From Roseburia sp. (GTDB lineage: Bacteria > Bacillota > Clostridia > Lachnospirales > Lachnospiraceae): DNA of 10,663 nucleotides. Location: assembly GCA_017626625.1 (NCBI GenBank), contig JAGAIK010000527.1:1-10663 (forward strand), in the 5' to 3' direction. Below are positions 1 to 6,700 of this stretch, one piece after another. Position numbers and translations under genes: made by a program. Position 1 is the first letter of the stretch; every line of letters begins with the position of its first letter. Below the pieces are notes generated by a model. That model worked only from the letters and a program-made list of their open reading frames with translations, made no database searches and was not told the origin of the DNA.

Positions 1-537
1 TATTATCTGACAACCCTCCGTTTTTTTGTCTTGGCGGCTTTGCTTGCCATTGCAGTAGTTATGGTCGGAGTTACCGTTTTCATTCTGAAAAAAGAGTTTC
101 CCCTGCTGAAATTTACGGTGGCGGCGCTCTGCATCATTTATACGGCGCTTTCCTTTTCCCGGATGGATTACTGGATAGCGGATTATAACCTGAACCATTG
201 CAACGGAAAGACAGAGACAATCGACTATGAGTACATTGCCTGTCTCTCGACTGACGCCGCTCCGGTGGTGGCGGAGTATGGAAGAAAACATCCCAAGCTT
301 TTGGAAAAATATGCCTGGTGGGAGGAAGAAGTAGCTGCAGGGAAAGAGCGCAGTGCCGGGTACGGGGAAAATACTTCCGCACGGGACGGCTGGCAGATAG
401 AGGCGGAGCTTGAATGGGAGGAGGATATGTGGTATTACCGCTATTGGGCGGAAAACCGGGAGGCAATGGAGCAGAATACATTGCGAAAGTTTAATGTGTC
501 GCATCACCGGGCTGCGGAGCTGTCAGAGGAGCTGTGA
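1..537 (+). CDS. DUF4173/DUF4153-like membrane protein, 3' part only
   Basis: The frame is open from the first base and ends at TGA 535-537, so only the last 178 residues are visible and the true start lies upstream. The visible part begins with a hydrophobic stretch (about residues 8-27), then a basic KK and a second hydrophobic segment (about residues 35-55) ending near FSRMDYWIADYNLNH. A soluble, Glu- and Trp-rich tail follows. The pattern of a last membrane span, then D-x-W-I-A-x-Y-N, then a short acidic region with LSTDAAPV is what I remember from the C-terminus of DUF4173/DUF4153 proteins, which are polytopic membrane proteins of unknown function. A TTG at 31 could be mistaken for a start, but it has no ribosome binding site and the frame continues upstream. 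The gene is followed at once by a hairpin terminator and faces the AraC-type gene. Family assignment is moderately sure; the function is unknown. Confidence 0.72.
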   Translation, partial: YYLTTLRFFVLAALLAIAVVMVGVTVFILKKEFPLLKFTVAALCIIYTALSFSRMDYWIADYNLNHCNGKTETIDYEYIACLSTDAAPVVAEYGRKHPKLLEKYAWWEEEVAAGKERSAGYGENTSARDGWQIEAELEWEEDMWYYRYWAENREAMEQNTLRKFNVSHHRAAELSEEL

Positions 538-569
538 GATGGTTTGACCGGGAGACAGAGCGGATAAAC

Positions 570-606
570 AGAGGGGCGGGATAACTGGTGCGGCCCTCTT
601 ATTTTT
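570..606 (+). terminator. Intrinsic terminator of the DUF4173-like gene
   Basis: A 6-bp perfect stem, AGAGGG at 570-575 with CCCTCT at 594-599, encloses an 18-nt loop that may pair further through GC/GC. It is followed on the plus strand by TTATTTTT. The stem overlaps the stop codon of the convergent AraC-type gene (599-601). On the minus strand the same hairpin has only a weak T-run, so it is mainly a plus-strand terminator. Confidence 0.6.
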
Positions 607-1516
607 CGAGTTGTTCTTTCTTATATTTCAGCGGGGACTTTCCGTAATATTTCCGAAAGGTTTCACAATAATAGCTTGCCCCGCCGAAGCCATATTCATA
701 AGCAATGTCCGTAATGCAGGAATCCGGCTCTGACAAAGGGACAAGGCTTTTTCTTAAGCGGTATTTCGTCAGATAGGAGATGGGCGTATCACGGAGGTAT
801 TTCTTAAATAAAAGAGAGCATTTGCTTTTGCAGCAGGCTCCGGCAAGAGAAATATCCTCCAGTGTAATACGTTCCGTAAAGGAGCCTTCTATATAGGAAA
901 TCATATTTTTAAGGCAAAGCAGGTCAGAAGATTCCTTTTTTGACACGGACTGTGTACGGGGAAGATTCTCACATAAGATTTTCATGACAGCGCAAAAGGA
1001 TTCTATTGTTTCAAAATAGAAGATATCATTTAAGGGTGTGTCACCGCAATTTTTACAAAAGGAATCATAGAGCAGGTTTATGTTATCTAAAATGGTAGCC
1101 TGCCAGCCGTCCCGGGAAAGGTACAGGTAAGGAAAGGCAGTATTGTCGGTGAGCCGTTCCACATAGTTCCGGTAAAACCATTGATTTCCCTGTAATAATT
1201 CCGGAGACAATAAAACGCAAATAAATTCACACTCTTCATGCTCCGGCGAAAATCCATAATGTAGCTGTCTGCTGTTCACCATGATTCCGTTTTTTTCAGA
1301 TAATGCAACAAGTTCTCCGTTTACATTGTAAGTCATTTTTCCCTTTGTAATCAAAATAAATTCCAGGTCCGGATGCCAGTGGCTGATGCCGGAATAATTC
1401 GGATAACAAGATAAAAATCCGTACCGGACATAGGCGGGAAACAGCGGATTGTTATAGGAAATGGTTTCAGAAGCATCTAAATTAAAAATAGAACAGTATC
1501 CCTGCTGCTGGTTCAT
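599..1516 (-). CDS. AraC-family transcriptional regulator with cupin sensor domain
   Basis: This is a 305-residue DNA-binding regulator of usual family length. The N-terminal half (about residues 25-110) is a cupin-like AraC ligand-binding domain, with the typical SHWHPDLEFILITKG pattern (H47, H49, E52). The C-terminal 100 residues (about 203-302) hold the two helix-turn-helix motifs of the AraC/XylS family. The second is ITDIAYEYGFGGASYYCETF, followed by the family signature FRKYYGKSPLKYKK. The ATG at 1514-1516 is preceded by an AAGAGGGAGA ribosome binding site (1527-1536). The gene is divergent from the sugar O-acetyltransferase gene, which suggests, by the usual logic of such pairs, that it senses a sugar or related metabolite and controls that gene. 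The ligand cannot be read from the sequence. Four cysteines lie close together around the first recognition helix (residues 201-233, including ACCKSKC), which is a little unusual. Confidence 0.92.
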   Translation of the reverse strand: MNQQQGYCSIFNLDASETISYNNPLFPAYVRYGFLSCYPNYSGISHWHPDLEFILITKGKMTYNVNGELVALSEKNGIMVNSRQLHYGFSPEHEECEFICVLLSPELLQGNQWFYRNYVERLTDNTAFPYLYLSRDGWQATILDNINLLYDSFCKNCGDTPLNDIFYFETIESFCAVMKILCENLPRTQSVSKKESSDLLCLKNMISYIEGSFTERITLEDISLAGACCKSKCSLLFKKYLRDTPISYLTKYRLRKSLVPLSEPDSCITDIAYEYGFGGASYYCETFRKYYGKSPLKYKKEQLEK

Positions 1517-1545
1517 CGTCTTGCATTCTCCCTCTTATAAAGATG

Positions 1546-1606
1546 ATTGTTATAAAATTATACATGATATTGAAAGAAATGGAAAGAAAAAAGAGATATT
1601 GTTATA
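1546..1606. promoter_or_regulatory. Pair of 9-bp direct repeats, candidate operator and acetyltransferase promoter region
   Basis: ATTGTTATA occurs at 1546-1554 and again at 1598-1606. The copies are 52 bp apart start to start, which is close to five helical turns. Each copy also forms a TGnTATA extended -10-like sequence on the plus strand (TATAAA at 1551-1556, TATAGC at 1603-1608), so either could drive the acetyltransferase gene. AraC-family proteins often bind paired direct repeats; binding here is inferred. I could not single out one convincing plus-strand -35. Confidence 0.35.
1557..1585 (-). promoter_or_regulatory. Promoter of the AraC-family gene
   Basis: Reading the minus strand, a perfect TATAAT -10 lies at 1557-1562 and a partial -35, TTTCCA, at 1580-1585, with 17-bp spacing. 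Transcription would start near 1550, leaving a short leader that contains the AAGAGGGAGA ribosome binding site. The -10 is half of an inverted repeat (TATAA-AA-TTATA, 1551-1562). Confidence 0.55.
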
Positions 1607-1636
1607 GCATGAAAAAGAGACACGGAGGTACACAAA

Positions 1637-2248
1637 ATGAGTGAAATGAAAGAAAAACTCCATACCGGAGAACTTTATCTGCCGGGCGATGAGGAAATCA
1701 TGAAAGAGCAGATGGTTTACCAGGACAGGCTGTGCGATTACAACATGACCAAGCCGTCAGAAACAGAAAAAAGAGCAAAAATGTTAAAAGAGATGCTGGG
1801 CGACTGCGGCGAGGGTGTATACATAGAAGCACCGTTTTATGCCAACTTCGGAGGACATCACTGTCATTTTGGAAAGATGGTTTATGCCAATTATCACCTG
1901 ACCTGCGTAGACGATACCCATATCTATATCGGCGATTATACCATGATTGGACCAAATGTTACCATTGCCACCGCCGGACATCCCATTTTACCGGAGCTTC
2001 GCGAGCAGGTATACCAGTTCAACATGCCGGTTCATATCGGAAGAAACTGCTGGATTGGCGCAGGCGCCATTATTATGCCGGGCGTTACCATCGGAGATAA
2101 CACGGTAATCGGAGCCGGCAGCGTAGTGACAAAGGATATCCCCGCAAACGTGGTCGCTGTCGGAAACCCCTGCAGAGTCATGCGTGAAATCAGTGAGCAT
2201 GATAAAGAATACTATTACAAAGACAGAAAAATTACCCTGGACAAATAA
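1637..2248 (+). CDS. Sugar O-acetyltransferase (LacA/Maa family)
   Basis: This 203-residue protein, the usual length for the family, transfers acetyl from acetyl-CoA to the 6-hydroxyl of galactosides, maltose or similar sugars in the cytoplasm. Such enzymes are thought to detoxify non-metabolisable sugars. The N-terminal maltose-acetyltransferase segment (about residues 5-57, with GELYLPGDEE and LCDYN) is followed by a left-handed beta-helix of hexapeptide repeats (about 60-180). The catalytic histidine is H115 in TAGHPI. WIGAGAIIMPGVTIGD and VIGAGSVVTKDIP line the CoA site, and NPCRVMREI closes the domain. The ATG has an excellent site, GGAGG at 1624-1628, 8 bases upstream. The divergent AraC-type regulator probably controls it. 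No terminator of its own is seen; the hairpin at 2363-2391 could serve. The preferred acceptor sugar cannot be told, so no symbol is given. Confidence 0.93.
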   Translation: MSEMKEKLHTGELYLPGDEEIMKEQMVYQDRLCDYNMTKPSETEKRAKMLKEMLGDCGEGVYIEAPFYANFGGHHCHFGKMVYANYHLTCVDDTHIYIGDYTMIGPNVTIATAGHPILPELREQVYQFNMPVHIGRNCWIGAGAIIMPGVTIGDNTVIGAGSVVTKDIPANVVAVGNPCRVMREISEHDKEYYYKDRKITLDK

Positions 2249-2264
2249 TAAGGAACATTAGTTG

Positions 2265-2293
2265 TTGAATTTCCCTGCCCTTTATGTTATATT
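2265..2293 (+). promoter_or_regulatory. Strong promoter for the antisense antitoxin RNA
   Basis: TTGAAT (2265-2270) and TATATT (2288-2293) are separated by exactly 17 bp, and a TGn extended -10 precedes the TATATT. This is one of the best sigma-A-type promoters in the window, yet no protein gene follows on this strand. The predicted start is near 2300. Confidence 0.7.
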
Positions 2294-2301
2294 AGACATA
2301 G

Positions 2302-2329
2302 GAAAAGCACCCGCTCCAAAGGTGGATGC
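2302..2329 (-). terminator. Probable 3' end of the toxin mRNA
   Basis: On the minus strand the 9-position stem 2306-2314 / 2321-2329 (one mismatch, one wobble) is followed directly by a short TTTTCC run (2302-2305 and beyond). This gives a weak intrinsic terminator about 70-90 nt after the toxin stop codon. It would place the toxin 3' end across the whole antisense RNA. Confidence 0.4.
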
Positions 2330-2362
2330 TCCGAGTCAAGACACTTTGTCCTTACGGACAAC

Positions 2363-2398
2363 GCCTATCCTGTGGAACAGACAGGATAGGCATTTTTA
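2363..2398 (+). terminator. Intrinsic terminator of the antisense RNA
   Basis: A perfect 11-bp stem pairs GCCTATCCTGT (2363-2373) with ACAGGATAGGC (2381-2391). The 7-nt loop is followed by ATTTTTATTT. On the minus strand no T-run follows, so it acts on plus-strand transcripts: the antisense RNA and possibly read-through from the acetyltransferase gene. Confidence 0.8.
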
Positions 2399-2512
2399 TT
2401 TCTTCTTGTTCCTCTTATCGAGAAAGGCAAGAAACGCAACAATCAAGCTGCCAAAGGTCGCTAACAGTGTTAGTATTCCAATGAAAATTGAGATAGTCTC
2501 AAATGCTGTCAT
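2396..2512 (-). CDS. Putative holin-like toxin of a type I toxin-antitoxin system
   Basis: A 38-residue protein starts with MTAFETISIF, has one hydrophobic membrane span (about residues 9-31), and ends in a basic tail LDKRNKKK. Short N-terminus, single span and K/R-rich tail after an Asp-Lys-Arg-Asn are the hallmarks of the small holin-like toxins annotated in many Firmicutes. These are thought to insert in the cytoplasmic membrane and depolarise it when overproduced. The ATG (2510-2512) has a clear AGAGAGG ribosome binding site (2521-2527) 8 bases upstream. A GTG three codons further upstream is in frame but lies inside that site, so ATG is preferred. The leader contains a CCTCTCT segment that can mask the ribosome binding site, and the 3' region faces an antisense RNA gene. 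No convincing promoter is seen; it may lie near or inside the aminotransferase 3' end, or transcription may run on from that gene. Confidence 0.78.
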   Translation of the reverse strand: MTAFETISIFIGILTLLATFGSLIVAFLAFLDKRNKKK

Positions 2513-2520
2513 ATCACGCA

Positions 2521-2584
2521 CCTCTCTTCCTATGTACTCCTAGCAAGCCAGGACAGCCATAGCCACCTAGATAACGTAGAGAGG
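2521..2584 (-). promoter_or_regulatory. Structured toxin leader with anti-Shine-Dalgarno segment
   Basis: In the minus-strand RNA, CCTCTCT (complement of 2578-2584) is a perfect 7-base match to the ribosome binding site AGAGAGG (complement of 2521-2527), with 50 nt between them. A second short inverted pair, CTAG at 2540-2543 and 2567-2570, sits inside the loop and could zip it further. Masked ribosome binding sites are a known safety feature of type I toxin messages. Whether this fold forms is inference. Confidence 0.45.
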
Positions 2585-2610
2585 GGCTGCCCCACCACAA
2601 CCTATATCGT

Positions 2611-3699
2611 TTATCGCATCAAACAATCCAGCAACCTATCGTTATCATCTTTCTTCATAATACAAAACCGCACATACTTATTATCCAAAAACGGAAACGT
2701 CGAACAATCCCGTATCATCATCTTCTCCCGTATCGCCCGGTCAAACAAATCCTGAGATGTCACATCCTCCCGCAAAATCCTCACCAGCATAAAATTCCCG
2801 CTGGGCTCGTACACCTTAAAATCCGGATTCTTCTTCAACAAATCAAAAATCCGTGCCCGCTCCGAAGAAATCAGCCGCTTCGTCTGCTCAATATACTCCC
2901 TGTCCCGAAACATCGTCTCCCCCGCCACAACCGCAAGAGAATTAATCGTCCACGGATTTTTCCTGGTATTAATCGCCTTGATTAAATCCCGGTTCCCGGT
3001 CACCGCATACCCCAGCCTCAGCCCCGGCGCAGCAAAAAACTTGGAAGTTCCCCGGAGAATCACAATATTGTTATAGTAATTCGTCAGCGGAACAGCCGAA
3101 ATCTCCTCCATATCATCAGCAAACTCCACATAGGTTTCGTCCACCATCACATAGATATCATGCTGCTTGCAGGCATCTAAAATATGGCGCATTTCCCCCC
3201 GCTTGATAGAAGAGGAGGTAGGATTGTTGGGATTGCAGATAACCAGCAAATCAATACTTTCATTCAAGTGGGTAAGAAAATCCTCCACATTCAGCTTAAA
3301 ATTATCACTCTCCTTCAGGGGATAATAGAGCGTCGTGCCGCCCCCCAAAGCGATTTCCCGTTCATACTCCGAGTAGGTAGGACCAATCACCAAAGCTTTC
3401 TTCGGGTGCTCAATCTGAATAAACAGGGAAATCAGCTCCGTAGAACCGTTTCCCACAATCACATTTTCATATTCCGTCCCGCAGTAAGCGGCAATACATT
3501 TCCGCAGAGAGGTATACTCCCTGTCGGGATAGGTGGTGATGGCGTCGATTTTTTCCGATAAGGCACTGCGGAGCAGGGGAGATACCCCGAGAGGATTGAC
3601 GTTGGCGGAAAAACTGACGATTTCCTCTTTCTTGATGCCGTAGATTTCTTCTATTTTTTCTAAATCACTTCCGTGAAAATGGTCTTTGTGTTTTATCAT
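2611..3699 (-). CDS. PLP-dependent aminotransferase, HisC/CobD-like
   Basis: This 362-residue fold-type I PLP enzyme resembles histidinol-phosphate aminotransferase and the CobD threonine-phosphate decarboxylase. Visible landmarks are an N-terminal HGSDL and FSANVNPLG (CobD-like), NGSTELI (about 84-90), NPNNPT (156-161), VDETY with the PLP-ring Asp187 and Tyr190, the Schiff-base lysine K220 in GTSKFFAAPGLRLGY, and YVRF with the carboxylate-binding R345. I place the start at ATG 3697-3699 because AAGGAG (3706-3711) lies 6 bases upstream. An in-frame ATG at 3714 adds five residues but has no ribosome binding site. No histidine or cobalamin gene is nearby, so the substrate is unknown; the CobD-like N-terminus does not prove decarboxylase activity. 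It is monocistronic or read together with the toxin downstream, and is divergent from the DUF5717 operon. Confidence 0.88.
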   Translation of the reverse strand: MIKHKDHFHGSDLEKIEEIYGIKKEEIVSFSANVNPLGVSPLLRSALSEKIDAITTYPDREYTSLRKCIAAYCGTEYENVIVGNGSTELISLFIQIEHPKKALVIGPTYSEYEREIALGGGTTLYYPLKESDNFKLNVEDFLTHLNESIDLLVICNPNNPTSSSIKRGEMRHILDACKQHDIYVMVDETYVEFADDMEEISAVPLTNYYNNIVILRGTSKFFAAPGLRLGYAVTGNRDLIKAINTRKNPWTINSLAVVAGETMFRDREYIEQTKRLISSERARIFDLLKKNPDFKVYEPSGNFMLVRILREDVTSQDLFDRAIREKMMIRDCSTFPFLDNKYVRFCIMKKDDNDRLLDCLMR

Positions 3700-3727
3700 T
3701 GCGTACTCCTTCATTTTGGTTTATAAT
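3699..3727 (+). promoter_or_regulatory. Promoter of the DUF5717-led operon
   Basis: On the plus strand, TATAAT (3722-3727) lies 17 bp from a half-matching -35, TTGCGT (3699-3704). The -35 would sit over the first codons of the divergent aminotransferase. The predicted start near 3734 gives a leader of about 54 nt before the TTG start codon. The two divergent promoters overlap, so polymerase can occupy only one at a time. Confidence 0.45.
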
Positions 3728-3729
3728 CT

Positions 3730-3757
3730 ATTATAGTCATTGTAGATAAAAAAGCAA
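3730..3757 (-). promoter_or_regulatory. Promoter of the aminotransferase gene
   Basis: On the minus strand a perfect TATAAT -10 (3730-3735) is preceded, 16 bp away, by TTGCTT (3752-3757). The start would be near 3723, just ahead of the gene. The -10 is one arm of the palindrome TATAAT-CT-ATTATA (3722-3735) shared with the opposite promoter. Confidence 0.55.
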
Positions 3758-3787
3758 GAACGAGCATACGAAAAAGCAGGGGTCAAT

Positions 3788-6700
3788 TTGCGTAGACGGA
3801 TACAGCAGCTAGCCAGAGGAAAATTTGAACAGGAAAAGCCGTCGCCTGTCTTTTCCACAGACAAGGTAGACATCGAGGTATTAGAGGGAAAGGATTTTTC
3901 CGGTGATTTTGTCATCACCAGCACCAACCGGAACATGATGCGGGGGGTGATTTATTCCTCCAATCCGAGAATGGAATGTCTGACGCCCCAGTTTGAGGGG
4001 GAAGAGGTCAGGATACGGTATCAATTTCATAGCAATGGATTAGTCGAAGGGGATATTCAAAAAGGGGAGTTTAGTATCGTTATGAACCAGGGGGAATATA
4101 ACCTTTCTTTTGTTGCGTCCGTTTCCAGACTCTATGCGGATTCCTCCATCGGAAAAATAAAGAACCTCAATGATTTTACCAATCTGGCGAAGGAGAGCTT
4201 TGACGAGGCATACCGCCTGTTTTATTCCAAGAATTTTAAAAACATTTTAAAGCCGGAGGAGCAGAGGGAGCACCTTATCTATGAGGGACTCCGGGAGGGG
4301 AATCCCTCCGGTCAGAAAATAGAAGAATTTTTAACTGCCTGCCATAAGAAACCAAAGGTGATGGTGTCGCTGCCTGTGACGGAGGCGGAATTTTACGGGG
4401 TGACGGCGTCCCGCCGGGAAACCTTGGAATTAAAAAAAGAGCCCTGGGGCTATGCGGATATCCGGGTTACCTCCGATGCAGATTTTTTACAGCCGGAAAA
4501 ACAGCGCCTTGCGGAAGAGGATTTTATTGGAAGTGTCTGTACCTTTGACTATTATATTAAGGAAGAACTGCTGCACGCCGGAAAGAATTTCGGCAGGCTG
4601 CGGTTTGAACTGCCTACGGGAAATTTGGATTTTACCGTCTACGTCTCTGGGGCGGAGAAAAAGGAGACGCCGGAGAAATCCGTGCTGCGGGACAGCCAGG
4701 AATGCTTAGCCCGGTTGATGGAGCTGTATTTAGATTATCGTTTGAAACGCATTGTCACTGGGGCATGGGCGCGGGAATCCGGGCAAATCTTAGACCATCT
4801 CTCGGTATTGCTGCCGGAGGAGCCCATCTATCCGCTGATGAAGGCTCAGGCGCTTATTATCAACCGCCAGAAGCAGGAGGCGGCGTGGATTATGGAGGAT
4901 TTTAAGCGGCAGTGTATCCACAGGGATTCACCGGAGTGGGGGTATTACCTCTATCTCTGCACCCTGGTGCAGCGGGAGCCCTCCTACGTGGACAGGCTTA
5001 CGGCGGAAATCGAAGAGATTTTCCGGAAAAATCCCGACAGCTCCCTGCTGTTCTGGGTGCTGCTCTTTGTGAAAGAAGAGTATTGCGCAAACAGCGGGAA
5101 GCGGTTAAAAGCCATTGAAGAGCGAATGGCGTTAGAGCGGAGCCCTTATTTTTATTTGGAGGCGTATTACCTTATCTGGCAGGACCCTTATCTCTTGACA
5201 AAGTTAGAGGACTTTGAGCTTTCCATTTTAAATTGGGCGGTAAAACAGAATGTGCTGACGAAGGAGCTTGCGGCGCAGGTCATTGACATTCTTCCGGCAA
5301 AAAAAGAATTTTCCAAATCCCTCTACCGGATTTTGGAGAAATGCTACGAGGTAAGCCCGAAGGAGGAAGTTCTTGCGGCAGTCTGCGGCTATCTGATAAA
5401 GAGCCAGCGTTTCGGGCAGGAATATCACCGCTGGTATGCCCTTGGAATTAAGGAGGAAATCCGTCTTACCGGGCTGTATGAAGCCTATCTGATGTCTTTA
5501 GACGGCAGAACCGTGGTGGAAGTGCCGAAGGTCATCCAGATGTATTTCCAGTACGACAGCAAGATACCCTACCAGCAGAAAGCAGTGCTTTTTGTCAATA
5601 TCATTGCGGCGAAGGAAAAGGAGCCGGAGGTTTACCAGAAATATCAGAGAACCATGGAGCAGTTTGCCATGGAGCAGATAGAGGCAGGGCACATCAACGA
5701 TAATCTGGCGGTGATTTACGGGGAAATGTTAAAGAGCGGCACTTTAAATGAAGAACTGGGAAAACAGTTGTCTACCCTGCTGTTTACCCACAAATTCACC
5801 TGTTTTACCGACAGGGCGGCGAAGCTCTATGTTTACCAGAGGGAATTAAAAGAGCCCTTTGTGGCGAATGTCATGGGAGGAACGGCGTATTTTCCGGCAT
5901 ACACGGAAAATTACTGCCTTGTGATAGAGGACAGCTATGGCAACCGTTTTTGTGAAACCTTAGATTACACCGATGAGCCGCTGATGAATCCGGAGCTTTT
6001 TATCGACCGGTGCCAGAGGGCGGCAGCCACAGAGCGCTCTTATATGCTGTACCGTATGCGGGGAAAGACGGGGTATCAGGATTTTTCCGAGGAGGACGGA
6101 ACCTATTTTCTGCCGCTGCTCTCCGATGAAAAGGTGTCGGAGGACTATAAGGCAAAACTGCAGCCGGAGCTGGTGCGCTATTATCTGAAACGCGCCTACA
6201 GCCCCCTGGTGGGCAAATATCTGCTGGAGTTAGATTACGCCATTTCCACGGCGGAGAGCAGGCGTTTTCTCATAGAAGCGTTAGTGGAGGAACATCTTTA
6301 TGAGAAAGCCTATGGGTTAGTGCAGGTTTACGGCTATGATTATCTGGGAAACGGGGCGCAGGTGGCGCTTTGCAGCTATGCCATCGAGAAGGCGGGCTTT
6401 GAGGAAGATGATTTTCTTTCCGGTTTTGCGGAGAGTACCTTCCGGGCGGGAAAATATAATGACGTGATTCTGATTTACCTCTGCAAATATTACAACGGCG
6501 CCACCAAGACCATGGAAGAACTGTGGAAAGCGGCGGGGGCATTTGAAATTGATACCTTTGATTTAGAGGAACGGATTATCACCCAGATGCTGTATTCCAC
6601 CGATTATGTGGCATGTATTGATGAAATTTATGACAGCTATACCGCCGGGGGCGGCAGGGAGCTAGTCTGCATGGCGTATCTGTCCTATTTTGCCCACGCT

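Larger units (their letters stand above)
2300..2400 (+). ncRNA. Putative type I antitoxin: antisense RNA to the holin-like toxin mRNA
   Basis: A transcript of about 100 nt starting near 2300 would form three successive stem-loops. The first pairs AGCACCCGC with GTGGATGCT (2306-2329; one mismatch and one G-U). The second pairs TTGTCC with GGACAA across a TTAC tetraloop (2346-2361). The third is a perfect 11-bp terminator hairpin (2363-2391). There is no credible ribosome binding site or conserved reading frame on this strand. The RNA is fully complementary to the 3' untranslated end of the toxin message and ends close to the toxin stop codon (2396-2398). This is the convergent arrangement known for Firmicutes type I systems such as TxpA/RatA and BsrG/SR4. 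Sequence supports promoter, structure and terminator; expression and silencing are inferred. Confidence 0.62.

Noticed and set aside
134..481. 115-codon minus-strand frame inside the DUF4173-like gene
   Set aside because: Proline/serine-rich low-complexity product typical of an antisense shadow; no ribosome binding site.
1732..2100. Alternative plus-strand frame inside the acetyltransferase gene
   Set aside because: The overlapping frame encodes a complete enzyme with its catalytic histidine; this one is Arg/His-rich shadow sequence.
2262..2543. 93-codon plus-strand open frame between the acetyltransferase and aminotransferase genes
   Set aside because: It crosses the antisense RNA terminator hairpin, has no ribosome binding site and shows no protein-like pattern; the opposite-strand toxin and the RNA explain the region better.
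2583..2593. GGGGCTGCCCC palindrome as terminator of the aminotransferase gene
   Set aside because: The stem is only 4-5 bp, and no T-run follows on the minus strand; more likely part of the toxin leader fold.
3184..3561. 125-codon plus-strand frame antisense to the aminotransferase
   Set aside because: No ribosome binding site and no recognisable domain; the opposite strand carries all PLP motifs.
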